Positions 43,971 to 55,299 of a DNA stretch of 64,000 nt are shown one piece after another; the stretch's first letter is position 1, and each line of letters opens with the position of its first letter. Under the pieces are notes generated by a model, which searched no databases, was not told the origin of the DNA, and saw only the letters and a list, made by a program, of their open reading frames with translations. The stretch spans positions 1-64,000 of the forward strand of contig NZ_BJDQ01000004.1 of the NCBI RefSeq assembly GCF_005405225.1, in the 5' to 3' direction. Source of the stretch: Enterococcus dongliensis (GTDB lineage Bacteria > Bacillota > Bacilli > Lactobacillales > Enterococcaceae). A program made the translations under genes and the position numbers.

Positions 43971-45011
43971 CTAGTGATATAAATCCAATGAACGATAATA
44001 ATCATCCAATGCATTTGTCAACTCGTATTGAAAGACTTCCAATAATCCAAAAATCTTCGAATAGGGCATTGCTGTTGGACCTAATAGCGCAATCGTCCCT
44101 CGACCGTGCCCACGAATTTCATAGTTTGCTTGGATCATACTTAAATGATCAAACAAATCATTGCCCAACTCTGTACCGATCCGAACATGGATCGCATCAT
44201 CTGACGGCAACAATAACTGGGTCAACTCGTCAGAATTTTGCATCAATGAGTACATCGACTTGACATGATTAAGATCTTGGTCTGGGTTGAAATTCAAAAT
44301 ATTCATTCGTCCGCTTACAAATACTTTATCCTCAAAGGCATCATTCAAAATGATGTCAAATAAATGTCCAATCCCTTCAGTCGTCTGAAAATAGCGATGT
44401 AAAATCATTGGAATCTCTGTTCTTAATTTTTGATAAACACTCACTAACGGTTGCCCTACTAGGCGATCATTAATAATCCGAACCATTTTTTCCAAATCTT
44501 GGCTCTCAACATTTTCAGGGATATGAAATACTTGGCTTTCAACATTTCCTTTATCAGTAACAATGATCGCCAAAATTTGTCGATCATTCAATGGAACGAT
44601 CCGAAATCCAGTCAGTGTACGATCTTTCATTTCAGGACCGAGTGAAAACGCCGTATAGCTTGTAACTTGAGAAAGCATTTTAGCAGACTGCTGAATAATG
44701 TCATCAATTTCATGAATATCTTTTTTCAACGAGCTGCGAATCTGATTTATTTCCTGACTGCTCACCTTAGTTGGCGTTAATAAATGATCCACATAATAAC
44801 GATAGCCTAAAGCTGAAGGAATTCTTCCAGACGAGGAATGGGTCTTTTCTAACAAACCTAATTCTTCTAAGGCTTTCATATCATTGCGAATAGTCGCGGA
44901 ACTTGCTTTTACGCCTTCTTCCATTAGACTTTTTGATCCAACTGGTTGCCCTGTGTGAGTAAAGTCTTGGATGATCAAGCTGAGAATCAGTTTTTGTCTT
45001 TCAGTTAACAT
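43971..45011 (-). CDS. hrcA: Heat-shock repressor HrcA, 346 aa
   Basis: Represses class I heat-shock genes by binding CIRCE. The N-terminal winged helix is [20 protein letters not shown] and [20 protein letters not shown]; then come [18 protein letters not shown] and the GAF-like and dimerisation parts with AILGP-type block ([20 protein letters not shown]). ATG 45011 has AAGGA eight bases before it. It is the first gene of hrcA-grpE-dnaK(-dnaJ), directly downstream of a CIRCE. Confidence 0.95.
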   Translation of the reverse strand: MLTERQKLILSLIIQDFTHTGQPVGSKSLMEEGVKASSATIRNDMKALEELGLLEKTHSSSGRIPSALGYRYYVDHLLTPTKVSSQEINQIRSSLKKDIHEIDDIIQQSAKMLSQVTSYTAFSLGPEMKDRTLTGFRIVPLNDRQILAIIVTDKGNVESQVFHIPENVESQDLEKMVRIINDRLVGQPLVSVYQKLRTEIPMILHRYFQTTEGIGHLFDIILNDAFEDKVFVSGRMNILNFNPDQDLNHVKSMYSLMQNSDELTQLLLPSDDAIHVRIGTELGNDLFDHLSMIQANYEIRGHGRGTIALLGPTAMPYSKIFGLLEVFQYELTNALDDYYRSLDLYH

Positions 45012-45027
45012 TCTTCTCATCCTTTAG

Positions 45028-45054
45028 TTAGCACTCTTTCTTTTTAAGTGCTAA
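45028..45054 (-). promoter_or_regulatory. CIRCE operator 1 (proximal)
   Basis: TTAGCACTC-N9-AAGTGCTAA, one mismatch from the CIRCE consensus, between the predicted hrcA transcription start and the SD. Confidence 0.92.
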
Positions 45055-45064
45055 CTCGATTATT

Positions 45065-45092
45065 AATATACCACATTCTCTATAGAAGTCAA
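45065..45092 (-). promoter_or_regulatory. hrcA operon promoter
   Basis: On the minus strand TTGACT and TATATT are spaced 16 nt apart. The promoter sits between the two CIRCE elements. Confidence 0.75.
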
Positions 45093-45109
45093 GGATTAAA
45101 AACAAAAAA

Positions 45110-45136
45110 TTAGCACTCTCTTCACGAGAGTGCTAA
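45110..45136 (-). promoter_or_regulatory. CIRCE operator 2 (perfect), also the hemW terminator
   Basis: TTAGCACTC-N9-GAGTGCTAA matches the CIRCE consensus exactly. It begins two bases after the hemW stop and is followed on the minus strand by TTTTTTG and TTTTT, so as RNA it forms an 11-bp hairpin with U run. It lies 17 bases upstream of the hrcA -35. Confidence 0.88.
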
Positions 45137-45138
45137 TT

Positions 45139-46281
45139 TTATTTGCTGATTAAAAATTGTTCAAAAACATCATTTCCCCGAAATAAACCAGTCTTGGTTA
45201 AATAAATACTAGAATCTGTTTCTGTTATCAACTTTTGGTGTTTTAATTTTTCAATAACCTCACCATAGATACTCGTTAAACTTTGACCAAAACGAGCTTG
45301 AAAAACTGCTTTCTCAACACCTAAAATTTTTCTTAAGCCTAAGAACATCTCTTCTTCAATCTGTTCTTTTGTAGATAATTGTTCTTCTTCAAGTATAGGT
45401 AAGTGATCCTCTTTCAATGCTCGTAAATAATGTTGGATCGGCCCACGATTTTTATAGCGCTTCTTTCCAAGATAGCCGCTGGCTCCTGCACCAAAACCAA
45501 AATAATTTTGATTGTTCCAGTAGATAAGATTGTGCTGACTTTCAAAACCTGGTTTAGCAAAATTACTGATCTCATATTGTTTCCTTCCAGCCTGCTCCAT
45601 CGCTTGGATTGTCTCTGCATACATCTGCGCTTCTATCTCCTGCTCAGGCAGTTGCATTTTTCCACGACGGACCCAATTCATAAACATGGTTTGATTTTCC
45701 AAAATTAGTGAGTACAATGCATAATGAGGTAGATCTAACGCCAATGCTTGTGCTACGGTATCACGAAAACTTTCTAAGCTCTGACCTGGTAAAGCGTAGA
45801 TCAAATCAATTGTTACGTTGTTAAAGTCCTTTTCTTCTAACAAACGGATGGTATCGTATACGTCTTGAGCTGTATGTTTGCGTCCAATTTTTTTCAACAA
45901 GCGATCATCAAAGGTTTGTACGCCCATCGACAAACGATTTACACCATAGTTTTTCAAAACGTCCAATTTATCCGCTGACAAATCACCAGGATTGGCCTCG
46001 ACGGTAAATTCTCCCTGATGATAAGGAAGAATCTCGCGCAAGCCGCTCAGCAATCGATCCAATTGCATTGCATTAAGAGAGGTAGGTGTCCCTCCTCCCA
46101 CATAGACAGTTTCCATATTCTCTACTGGGTTTTTACTCAAAGAAAGACGTACTTCTTTCAATAATGCTTCTATATATTCATCTACCGGCTGACCCTCAAT
46201 AAAAACTTTATTGAAATCACAGTAGTAACAAATGTGTTCACAAAAAGGAATGTGAATATAAGCTGAAGTTGATTGTGTCAT
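45139..46281 (-). CDS. hemW: Radical SAM heme chaperone HemW, 380 aa
   Basis: HemN-like radical SAM protein; the HemW group binds heme and is not a true coproporphyrinogen oxidase. The cluster motif is CEHICYYCDF (CxxxCxxC plus F instead of the HemN cysteine). The blocks ETVYVGGGTPTSLNAMQLDR, TVEANPGDLSADKL and NRLSMGVQTFDDRLLKKIGR are present, and the C-terminal domain ends near TKTGLFRGNDVFEQFL. ATG 46281 has AAAGAGG upstream; the 27 residues further upstream are not HemW. Its gene lies upstream of hrcA as in other Firmicutes. Confidence 0.94.
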   Translation of the reverse strand: MTQSTSAYIHIPFCEHICYYCDFNKVFIEGQPVDEYIEALLKEVRLSLSKNPVENMETVYVGGGTPTSLNAMQLDRLLSGLREILPYHQGEFTVEANPGDLSADKLDVLKNYGVNRLSMGVQTFDDRLLKKIGRKHTAQDVYDTIRLLEEKDFNNVTIDLIYALPGQSLESFRDTVAQALALDLPHYALYSLILENQTMFMNWVRRGKMQLPEQEIEAQMYAETIQAMEQAGRKQYEISNFAKPGFESQHNLIYWNNQNYFGFGAGASGYLGKKRYKNRGPIQHYLRALKEDHLPILEEEQLSTKEQIEEEMFLGLRKILGVEKAVFQARFGQSLTSIYGEVIEKLKHQKLITETDSSIYLTKTGLFRGNDVFEQFLISK

Positions 46282-46436
46282 TTGATTCCTCTTTCTTCTA
46301 CTAATTAGTAACAATTGGTATTCTATCACACTTGAGATTACTAAAAGTATTTGTTGAAGCAAATGAAGAGAATTATAAGAAAAAATACCAAAAAATAATC
46401 GTCATTTCTCTTTAATCAGAATGTATCATGAAAAAC

Positions 46437-47090
46437 TCACCATTTTTCTAAAGTCATTGCCATTCCCCAAAAAGCATATTCTAGCTTGCTACTAATCACA
46501 AAAGCTTCGATCATCTGTTGTTGTTCTTTTTCTGTGCTTTCCTCATATAAACGATCTAACAACACACGTTCCTTTTTGATCCCTTCGACAGCTGTTTCAC
46601 CCGCATAAGTTTCGATCCAACACTGATATACTGGGTCTGGCGAACCGACAGTAATCAAGCGCTCCCCGATTTCTTGATAAAGCCACGCACATGGCAGCAT
46701 CCCTGCAAAAGCTGTGTTGGGTGTCCCCTCAATCAATTGACGATACATATGAGAAACGTAATGATATGCAGTTGGTGCAATGGGTGTCGTCAGGATTTCT
46801 GCTTCACTGATTGCTAATTTCGAGAAAAACTCTTCTCGAATTGCTAACTCACCTTGTTTTAAATTTTCTGCATTTTTCTGCAAATGAGCTTGGACTTCTT
46901 TATCGATTGTCTGTTTTGCGATATAACCATATAATTTGCTAAAATGCTCAAGATAATAACGATCTTGCAATAAATAATAACGGAAAATCTCCGGTGCTAA
47001 ATCACCTCTTGCCAATGATTGGACAAAAGGATGTTCAAAACTTTTCTCCCAATACTTTGCCGCTTTTTTTCTTGCTAATTCAGTAAACAT
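46437..47090 (-). CDS. tenA: Thiaminase II / TenA, 217 aa
   Basis: Salvages the pyrimidine part of degraded thiamine by hydrolysing aminopyrimidines. Key residues are in place: D43 (YLLQDRYYLEHF), the catalytic cysteine C134 (GMLPCAWLYQEIG) and E204 (SSKLEYAFWGMAM). The length is standard. ATG 47090 has AGGAGG seven bases before it. It is alone downstream of a TPP riboswitch with no thiE, thiM or thiD next to it. Confidence 0.95.
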   Translation of the reverse strand: MFTELARKKAAKYWEKSFEHPFVQSLARGDLAPEIFRYYLLQDRYYLEHFSKLYGYIAKQTIDKEVQAHLQKNAENLKQGELAIREEFFSKLAISEAEILTTPIAPTAYHYVSHMYRQLIEGTPNTAFAGMLPCAWLYQEIGERLITVGSPDPVYQCWIETYAGETAVEGIKKERVLLDRLYEESTEKEQQQMIEAFVISSKLEYAFWGMAMTLEKW

Positions 47091-47200
47091 CGTTTTTCCT
47101 CCTATATAATAGTAGTTTTTATACTGCTCCATTCAAATATGTCTTCCATATTTATCTTTTCTCTAAACTAAAAGGGGCGATGTCAAACAAATGATACAAG

Positions 47201-47228
47201 AAAACCCGACTACTAAAAGCAGCCGGGG
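47201..47228 (-). terminator. Regulated terminator of the TPP riboswitch
   Basis: CCCGGCTGC and GTAGTCGGG pair over a 5-nt loop with two G-U pairs, then a U run; it lies between aptamer and tenA. Confidence 0.8.
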
Positions 47229-47234
47229 ACAAAT

Positions 47235-47322
47235 TAAAAAGCATCACACATTCCCTGCGTCAGTTCTAACTGTTTCAGGTTCAATGGGTATAATCTCAGC
47301 TTAAAAAGCACCCCTAGTGTTC
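47235..47322 (-). promoter_or_regulatory. TPP riboswitch (THI element)
   Basis: The minus strand has the conserved blocks AGGGGTGC, GCTGAGATTATACCC, TTGAACCTGA and GACGCAGGGAA in order. With the following terminator, TPP should switch tenA off. Confidence 0.95.
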
Positions 47323-47394
47323 ATTACAAAAAGTATAACATACCTTTTGTAAATAAGAGTGCTCTTACTAAGAATATTTCAGTCATGAATTTTA

Positions 47395-48237
47395 TCAACT
47401 TGTGATTGCAGTAAACATTTCTATGAATTTTTGATAACTAATTTTCCCAAGTGCAAAATCTCGACTCAATAAATAGATTTTTTCGTTCTTACTTGTTTCT
47501 CGTCCATAGATTAAACTAAGCTGCTCATCTTCGTTCCCCAAAGCATGAAGTACATCTCGTTTTGTCGCAAACGCTTCATAGTAACGAATCCCAAATCGTC
47601 TTTGAGATTTTGCATCAATATGGATCCCATCTGGATTTGCAGAAAGTTTTTCAGCACTGACAAGGTAACAATCAGCTAGATTAGTTACTACTTTTGCCAT
47701 TTCATGATTGATTTCAGCAAACTCTGTCGCACTTAACCCAAATCCATTTTTCCCAAGAAAATCAGGCAACTCACCAACGATAATAGGAAGCCTAGGTAAA
47801 TCAAGTTCCCTACGAAAATGCTCAAGAACAGCCTTCAACTTTTCTGCATAATTTTTATAACGACCATTCAGACTATCATTTTCACCTTGATGCCACAAAA
47901 TACCAATCAATTCACTAGACTCCATGGCAAATTTCGTTTCAGCCAATGCATGGCGTGTCAACAATTGATCTGCACCCCATTCATCAATAGAACTACCACC
48001 TTCAGCACAAGGAATCAAACCAAGTTTTTCATTTGGATGTTCTTGCATCCAAGCTGCAGCAAAAGACGCTGCTGGACCAATCCCAGCTACTTCTCGATCA
48101 AAATGGATGGGCTCTGCCATCATCTGCCATCGTCCATTGCGTAACATTTCTATCTTTTCATTGTAGATAGCCAGAACATCATTTATGTAACCTCGCCCCG
48201 CCATATTCGATTGCCCAATCAATAAAATAGATTTCAT
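47395..48237 (-). CDS. SGNH carbohydrate esterase (sialate O-acetylesterase-like), 280 aa
   Basis: SASA-family deacetylase for O-acetylated sugars. The nucleophile is S10 in the N-terminal LLIGQSNMAGRGYI. GLIPCAEGGSSIDEW is the Gly-block region, GILWHQGENDS is the family motif, and NPDGIHIDAKSQRRFG holds the Asp/His pair. There is no signal peptide, so it acts inside the cell, probably on an imported sugar. It is the last gene of the minus-strand sugar locus, after EIIA and a terminator-like hairpin. Confidence 0.85.
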   Translation of the reverse strand: MKSILLIGQSNMAGRGYINDVLAIYNEKIEMLRNGRWQMMAEPIHFDREVAGIGPAASFAAAWMQEHPNEKLGLIPCAEGGSSIDEWGADQLLTRHALAETKFAMESSELIGILWHQGENDSLNGRYKNYAEKLKAVLEHFRRELDLPRLPIIVGELPDFLGKNGFGLSATEFAEINHEMAKVVTNLADCYLVSAEKLSANPDGIHIDAKSQRRFGIRYYEAFATKRDVLHALGNEDEQLSLIYGRETSKNEKIYLLSRDFALGKISYQKFIEMFTAITS

Positions 48238-48291
48238 TTTTTCACCTCAAATTCTTTACCAAACTATAGCTTAATCAAATAACAATGACAA

Positions 48292-48318
48292 GAAAAAAAG
48301 ACCGCATGATAGCAGTCC
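48292..48318 (-). terminator. Terminator after the EIIA gene
   Basis: GACTGC and GCGGTC pair around a 6-nt loop, followed by seven U on the minus strand. Confidence 0.7.
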
Positions 48319-48417
48319 TTTACCTATAATGTATACACAACTTTTCAAAAATAGATTGTCTTATTTTCGAGTTTCACTTTTTTGTTTAAAACTTAATTTT
48401 TCCTATCTAATGAAAAA

Positions 48418-48885
48418 TTAAGTTAAAATCGCTGCTACTTCTTTGATTTGTATTTTGCCAGATTTTATTTGTAATTTTCTATCTTGCATTTCTGGAAAAA
48501 CAACTATCACAATATCATCTTTTTTATTTTGTGCTAAAAAGTCAAGATCTACTTGAATCAATAGTTCACCCACATCTACTTTCTGACCTTCTTGAATCAT
48601 CGAACTAAACCCATTGCCATCTAGTTCAACGGTATCTAATCCAATATGAATCAAAATATCAAGCCCATCTTCTGCTTCGAGAGTCAAAGCATGGAATGAC
48701 GGAAAAACCGATTTAATCGTCCCTTTAACTGGTGCACAGATTTTCCCATCTACCGGTTTGATCGCAAATCCTTCGCCCATCATTTTCTCACTAAAGACCG
48801 GATCGTTGACCTCTTTTAGATCAACCACCAATCCATTTACAGGTGTAGTAATCTCAGTGGTCTTCTTTTTAAATAGTCCAAACAT
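48418..48885 (-). CDS. PTS glucose-type EIIA component, 155 aa
   Basis: Phosphoryl carrier of the glucose superfamily (EIIA-Glc fold). The phosphorylated histidine is H80 in LDILIHIGLDTVEL, with the auxiliary H65 in FPSFHALTLE. The N-terminal part includes TEITTPVNGLVVDLKEV and the domain ends in VFPEMQDRKLQIKSG. The EIICB at 53420-55036 has no EIIA domain, and this free EIIA lies in the same locus, so it probably serves it. AAGGAG precedes the ATG. It diverges from the rpiR-like gene with about 130 bases between. Confidence 0.93.
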   Translation of the reverse strand: MFGLFKKKTTEITTPVNGLVVDLKEVNDPVFSEKMMGEGFAIKPVDGKICAPVKGTIKSVFPSFHALTLEAEDGLDILIHIGLDTVELDGNGFSSMIQEGQKVDVGELLIQVDLDFLAQNKKDDIVIVVFPEMQDRKLQIKSGKIQIKEVAAILT

Positions 48886-48969
48886 TCATTTCACTCCTTC
48901 GTCTATAATATATCGAATTTACAGATAACATAATAAAATACTACTTACTTTTTTTCTGAACGACTAGTG

Positions 48970-48975
48970 TATAAT
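48970..48975 (+). promoter_or_regulatory. -10 box of the rpiR-like gene
   Basis: TATAAT at 48970-48975, no convincing -35. AGGAGG (49002-49007) and ATG 49015 follow. Confidence 0.45.
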
Positions 48976-49014
48976 ACTAACGTAAAGTCTTTACCATTCT
49001 TAGGAGGTCTAGCA

Positions 49015-49744
49015 ATGGATTTAGAATTAGTTACTAAAGGAAAACACCTATTAGATAATGACCGCACAATCTTAAATAGCCGCTCATGTAAACGAATTAG
49101 ACGGCGTCTCGTTGCGAAAAATCGCTTCGACACTCTATACTTCACCAGCAACAATTGTTCGTCTGGCGCAAAAACTAGGCTTTTCTGGTTATTTGGAGTT
49201 ATTTTATTTTCTAAAAAATCAATACCAACCACACAATCAGTTCGTTGAAGCCACTGTTGACATCTCTATTCCAACGGACAAAATCGAGCCTTCTATCCAA
49301 ACGATGAAAAAGATTTATCAAGAGAACCAAGAAAAATTCATCACGATTTATGCCACTGGCTTTTCTAGCATCATCGCGGAATATCTCTATAAAAAATTAT
49401 TGGTCAATGGAATCAAGGGCCTTTTTGTTAACGCTGCAGATTCATCCGGTATTATCAATAACAACGCGGACAATATAAGCATGATGATTGTCATTTCTAA
49501 ATCCGGTGAAACACAGAAAGTTATCGAAAAAATGCAATTTTCTCAAGAAAAAAATATCCCAACAATTTTATTCACAGGCAATAGTCAATCCCGTGCAACA
49601 GAATCTGCAACAATCATTTTTGAAGTTCCTGATGACCGGCCCTTAGATAGCCAAAACATAAAATATAACAGTTTTTTTGGTAAGCTATTATTATTGATGG
49701 AATATATCGTTCAAGAATTTACTCAAAAAAATCAATTAAAATAA
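49015..49744 (+). pseudogene. Frameshifted RpiR/MurR family sugar regulator
   Basis: The ATG at 49015 has a perfect AGGAGG eight bases upstream and reads MDLELVTKGKHLLDNDRTIL, the normal RpiR N-terminus. After ILN (about 49077) this frame runs into an unrelated, unlike sequence. The next frame, open from 49076, continues exactly as expected: VNELDGVSLRKIASTL, then SPATIVRLAQKLGFSGYLEL and a SIS domain (FITIYATGFSSIIAEYLYKK, MIVISKSGETQKVIEK). The length is 730 bases, not a multiple of three (net +1 or -2). The DNA-binding helix is split from the start codon. The 3' end overlaps the convergent gntK 3' end by 13 bases. A sequencing error is the alternative. Confidence 0.8.
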
Positions 49745-51108
49745 TTGTGTGCGATTTTTTTATAAATGTCCCGATTGATTGGATCAGGCAAGAAGACTTG
49801 TTTATTCTCGTTGATACTTTTTTTAGGCTTTTCTAATAAATAGTATAGACCAAAAATCGGTTCATTTTCCGGAGCATAGTAACAAGGTGTCCCAAAAATA
49901 TCTGCTGCTAACTCTCCTAATACAGCTGTTTGGAAAAATCTGCCACTTACAGATAATTCTTCATTTTTGGCAACAAGTTCAACAAGCTGACGAATATTTA
50001 ATAATATCCCTTCAATCACACTACGGATCATATCCGCTCTAGTATGTTGCAATGTTAGATCACGAAAACCGCCTTTAATTTTATTACTCCAATAGGGTGC
50101 ACGCTCACCATTCAAATATGGCCAAAAACGTAAATTATTCGCGCTAGGAAGTGTACCCTTTAGTAATTCCGATAGTGTTTCATAAAATAGCGCTGGATTT
50201 TCTGCTAAATGATTTGCCGCCCAAGCCAAAACGATGCCACCATTATTTGAAGGAGCTCCACTTACTAGTAAATCTTCTTTTAAATAATAACAAAAATTCT
50301 GTTTCTTTTGATCTAATTGGATTTTTTTAGTGATTTGTCGAACGGCTGCACTTGTCCCAATAGTTAAACTAGCAGTTCTTCCAGTAGAATAATAACTAGC
50401 ATATGCCGCTAAAGTCCCATCACTTGCCCCAATAATTACTTGAATTTCTTTAGAAAAACCAAAGAGCGTGCGTAATTCTGGTAGCATTTCAAAAGATTGA
50501 TCTGTATCTACTAATGGGGCTAATTGATCAGTACTTATCCCAAGATAATCAAGTATTTCTCCACACCATTGTTTCTTACGTAAATCAAATAACCCAGTTG
50601 CAGAAGCCGTTGCATAATCAATAAATGGTCTGCCAGTAAAATACATCATAATCAATTCCTTGAGACCATACCAATGAGTCACTTCAGTATATTGTCTCGT
50701 CTCTTTAAAATGAAGCAATTTTGCAAACGGAGACATAGCATGGATAGGAGTCCCTGTAATTTCATAAAATTGAGCGGCTAAACGGGTCTGCTTGAAACGA
50801 TCAATTGTACTTGCTGCTTGCAGATCTGACCATAAAAAAATTTTCTTTTCTTTATTATCAGGCATCAAGCTATGCATGGCTGTACTAAAACTGATCGAAG
50901 TGATTTGTTGACGCAGCCGAATTGGAATCGATAAGATCCCTGTTGTTAAAGCACCTAGAAGTTCATCACCAGATTGAAACTTTATTTGCTCGTCACCATA
51001 TGTTTCGAGGGGTAAATCGGTTGTATAAAGTAACTCGTTTTTCTGAATCACACCTAATTTAATCGCAGTCGTTCCGATATCTATTCCTAAAAAAATTGAC
51101 AAAATCAT
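49732..51108 (-). CDS. gntK: FGGY carbohydrate kinase, gluconokinase-like, 458 aa
   Basis: ATP-dependent sugar kinase. The phosphate-1 loop is FLGIDIGTTAIKLGVI. The FGGY body includes SISFSTAMHSLMPDNKEKK, GLKELIMMYFTGRPFIDYAT, VIIGASDGTLAAYASYYSTG and NNGGIVLAWAANHL. The ASDG and NNGG features and the adjacent 6-phosphogluconate dehydrogenase fit gluconate as substrate, giving 6-phosphogluconate. At 458 residues it is a little short for the family. It is coupled to gnd by a four-base ATGA overlap. Xylulokinase or another FGGY specificity cannot be excluded from sequence alone. Confidence 0.85.
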   Translation of the reverse strand: MILSIFLGIDIGTTAIKLGVIQKNELLYTTDLPLETYGDEQIKFQSGDELLGALTTGILSIPIRLRQQITSISFSTAMHSLMPDNKEKKIFLWSDLQAASTIDRFKQTRLAAQFYEITGTPIHAMSPFAKLLHFKETRQYTEVTHWYGLKELIMMYFTGRPFIDYATASATGLFDLRKKQWCGEILDYLGISTDQLAPLVDTDQSFEMLPELRTLFGFSKEIQVIIGASDGTLAAYASYYSTGRTASLTIGTSAAVRQITKKIQLDQKKQNFCYYLKEDLLVSGAPSNNGGIVLAWAANHLAENPALFYETLSELLKGTLPSANNLRFWPYLNGERAPYWSNKIKGGFRDLTLQHTRADMIRSVIEGILLNIRQLVELVAKNEELSVSGRFFQTAVLGELAADIFGTPCYYAPENEPIFGLYYLLEKPKKSINENKQVFLPDPINRDIYKKIAHNYFN

Positions 51109-52004
51109 CCACCCTTTATAAAATCATGTCCGCCAAACTGATTGCGTAATAATGCGACAAGCTTTTCACTTATCTTATCATAATCTTCTGAAGCAAAACG
51201 TGTCATAAGCGCTTGAGTGATCACTGGCAGATTTACATTTAAGCGCAATGCTTCCTCTACTGTCCATTTCCCTTCACCGGAAGATGGAATAACTCCTGCA
51301 ATTTCTGTCATATCTGTTTGTTGTTGGTAAATTTTTTCTGTTAGTTCCATCAACCAAGAACGAATCACAGATCCATGATTAAAAACTTGCGCGACTTCAT
51401 TCATCTTATAATCATAGGGACTATGATGTAATAAATTAAATCCTTCTCCAATTGACTGCATCATACCATACTCAATTCCATTATGGACCATCTTGAGGTA
51501 ATGACCACTTCCAGCTGGTCCGCTATACATAAATCCTTTATCGACACATAAATCAGAAAATACCGGTTTTAGCAGATCAAAAATTTTTTTCTCCCCACCA
51601 ATCATCATACATGCTCCATTTTTGGCACCTTCTACACCACCAGATGTACCAACATCAAGAAAATGGACTCCTTTAGTTTGACAATATTCATAATTATTTT
51701 GACTATTTTTATAATGGGAGTTGCCTGCGTCAATCACGATGTCTCCTTTACGTAAAAAACCAAGGACATCTCGAATCATATTGTTCGTCAATTCCCCCGC
51801 TGGCAGCATCATCCAAAAAATTTGTCGCTCTGCAGTATGTTCTACGAGTTGCTCCATATCAGAATAGTAGTTCCCACCTAATTTGATTATTTTTTCAGCA
51901 ACATTCGGATTAATATCAAAACCATTTACTTGATGATGATGTCTTAATAAATTCTCAGCGATCCCCATTCCCATTTTACCTAAACCGATTACGGTAATCT
52001 GCAT
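51105..52004 (-). CDS. gnd: 6-phosphogluconate dehydrogenase (decarboxylating), 299-aa type
   Basis: Converts 6-phosphogluconate to ribulose 5-phosphate and CO2. It is the short form (GntZ/YqeC type, usually NAD-linked) rather than the 470-aa form. The dinucleotide fold starts ITVIGLGKMGMGIAENLL. The substrate motifs DIVIDAGNSHYKNSQNN, DVGTSGGVEGAKNGACMMIG and the catalytic region KMVHNGIEYGMMQSIGEGFN follow. The coupling with gntK indicates a gluconate branch. Confidence 0.92.
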   Translation of the reverse strand: MQITVIGLGKMGMGIAENLLRHHHQVNGFDINPNVAEKIIKLGGNYYSDMEQLVEHTAERQIFWMMLPAGELTNNMIRDVLGFLRKGDIVIDAGNSHYKNSQNNYEYCQTKGVHFLDVGTSGGVEGAKNGACMMIGGEKKIFDLLKPVFSDLCVDKGFMYSGPAGSGHYLKMVHNGIEYGMMQSIGEGFNLLHHSPYDYKMNEVAQVFNHGSVIRSWLMELTEKIYQQQTDMTEIAGVIPSSGEGKWTVEEALRLNVNLPVITQALMTRFASEDYDKISEKLVALLRNQFGGHDFIKGG

Positions 52005-52028
52005 TCCTGTTCCTCCTAAATTTTTTAG

Positions 52029-52081
52029 AAAAAAGGTATAACATCAACGAATCCAATTGGATATTGTTGTTATACCTTTTA
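52029..52081 (-). terminator. Hairpin between the GH4 gene and gnd
   Basis: AAAGGTATAACA and TGTTATACCTTT arms close a long stem-loop that includes an ATCCAATTGGAT palindrome, followed by a U run on the minus strand. It probably lowers expression of gnd-gntK relative to the EIICB and GH4 genes. Confidence 0.75.
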
Positions 52082-52085
52082 TAAA

Positions 52086-55036
<2,951 letters not shown>

Positions 55037-55064
55037 TTTAACTCCTTCTTTTTATGATGTGTTT

Positions 55065-55108
55065 AGTATACGAGGTGCTCTTTCAAAAATAAATAGATAC
55101 CGCTTACA
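55065..55108 (-). promoter_or_regulatory. EIICB promoter region with a cre site
   Basis: TATACT at 55065-55070 is the -10. TGTAAGCGGTATCT (minus strand, 55095-55108) matches the cre consensus TGWAAGCGNTWNCA at 13 of 14 positions, just upstream of the weak -35. Repression by CcpA is expected. Confidence 0.7.
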
Positions 55109-55128
55109 ACTTAACGTATTTCATGAAC

Positions 55129-55142
55129 TGAAACATGTTTCA
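55129..55142. promoter_or_regulatory. Palindrome upstream of EIICB, candidate RpiR operator
   Basis: TGAAACATGTTTCA is a perfect 14-bp palindrome, about 60 bases upstream of the -10. A further TTTCATGAA lies beside it. Its position suggests an operator of the locus regulator. Confidence 0.5.
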
Positions 55143-55230
55143 ATAATCGACCTAAAAGTATTTCTGAAACTAGTTAAATCTAAGGAATATTATTCATCCC
55201 TTATCTAGTGTTCTGTTTTTTCATCAGACA

Positions 55231-55257
55231 GAAAAAGACCACATCAAAACGTGGTCT
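55231..55257 (-). terminator. Terminator of the two-component operon
   Basis: GACCAC and GTGGTC with an 8-nt loop, then a U run on the minus strand, 43 bases after the kinase stop. Confidence 0.85.
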
Positions 55258-55299
55258 ATCAACACTTGCTAAAAAAAACTACTCTTTTCGTAAAAATTG

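Noticed and set aside
45139-46281. Oxygen-independent coproporphyrinogen oxidase HemN
   Set aside because: The radical SAM motif ends in Phe rather than the extra Cys of HemN; length and neighbourhood match HemW.
48967-49248. 93-codon frame as an independent small gene
   Set aside because: Its first part is the RpiR N-terminus; after the frameshift the sequence has no coding character.
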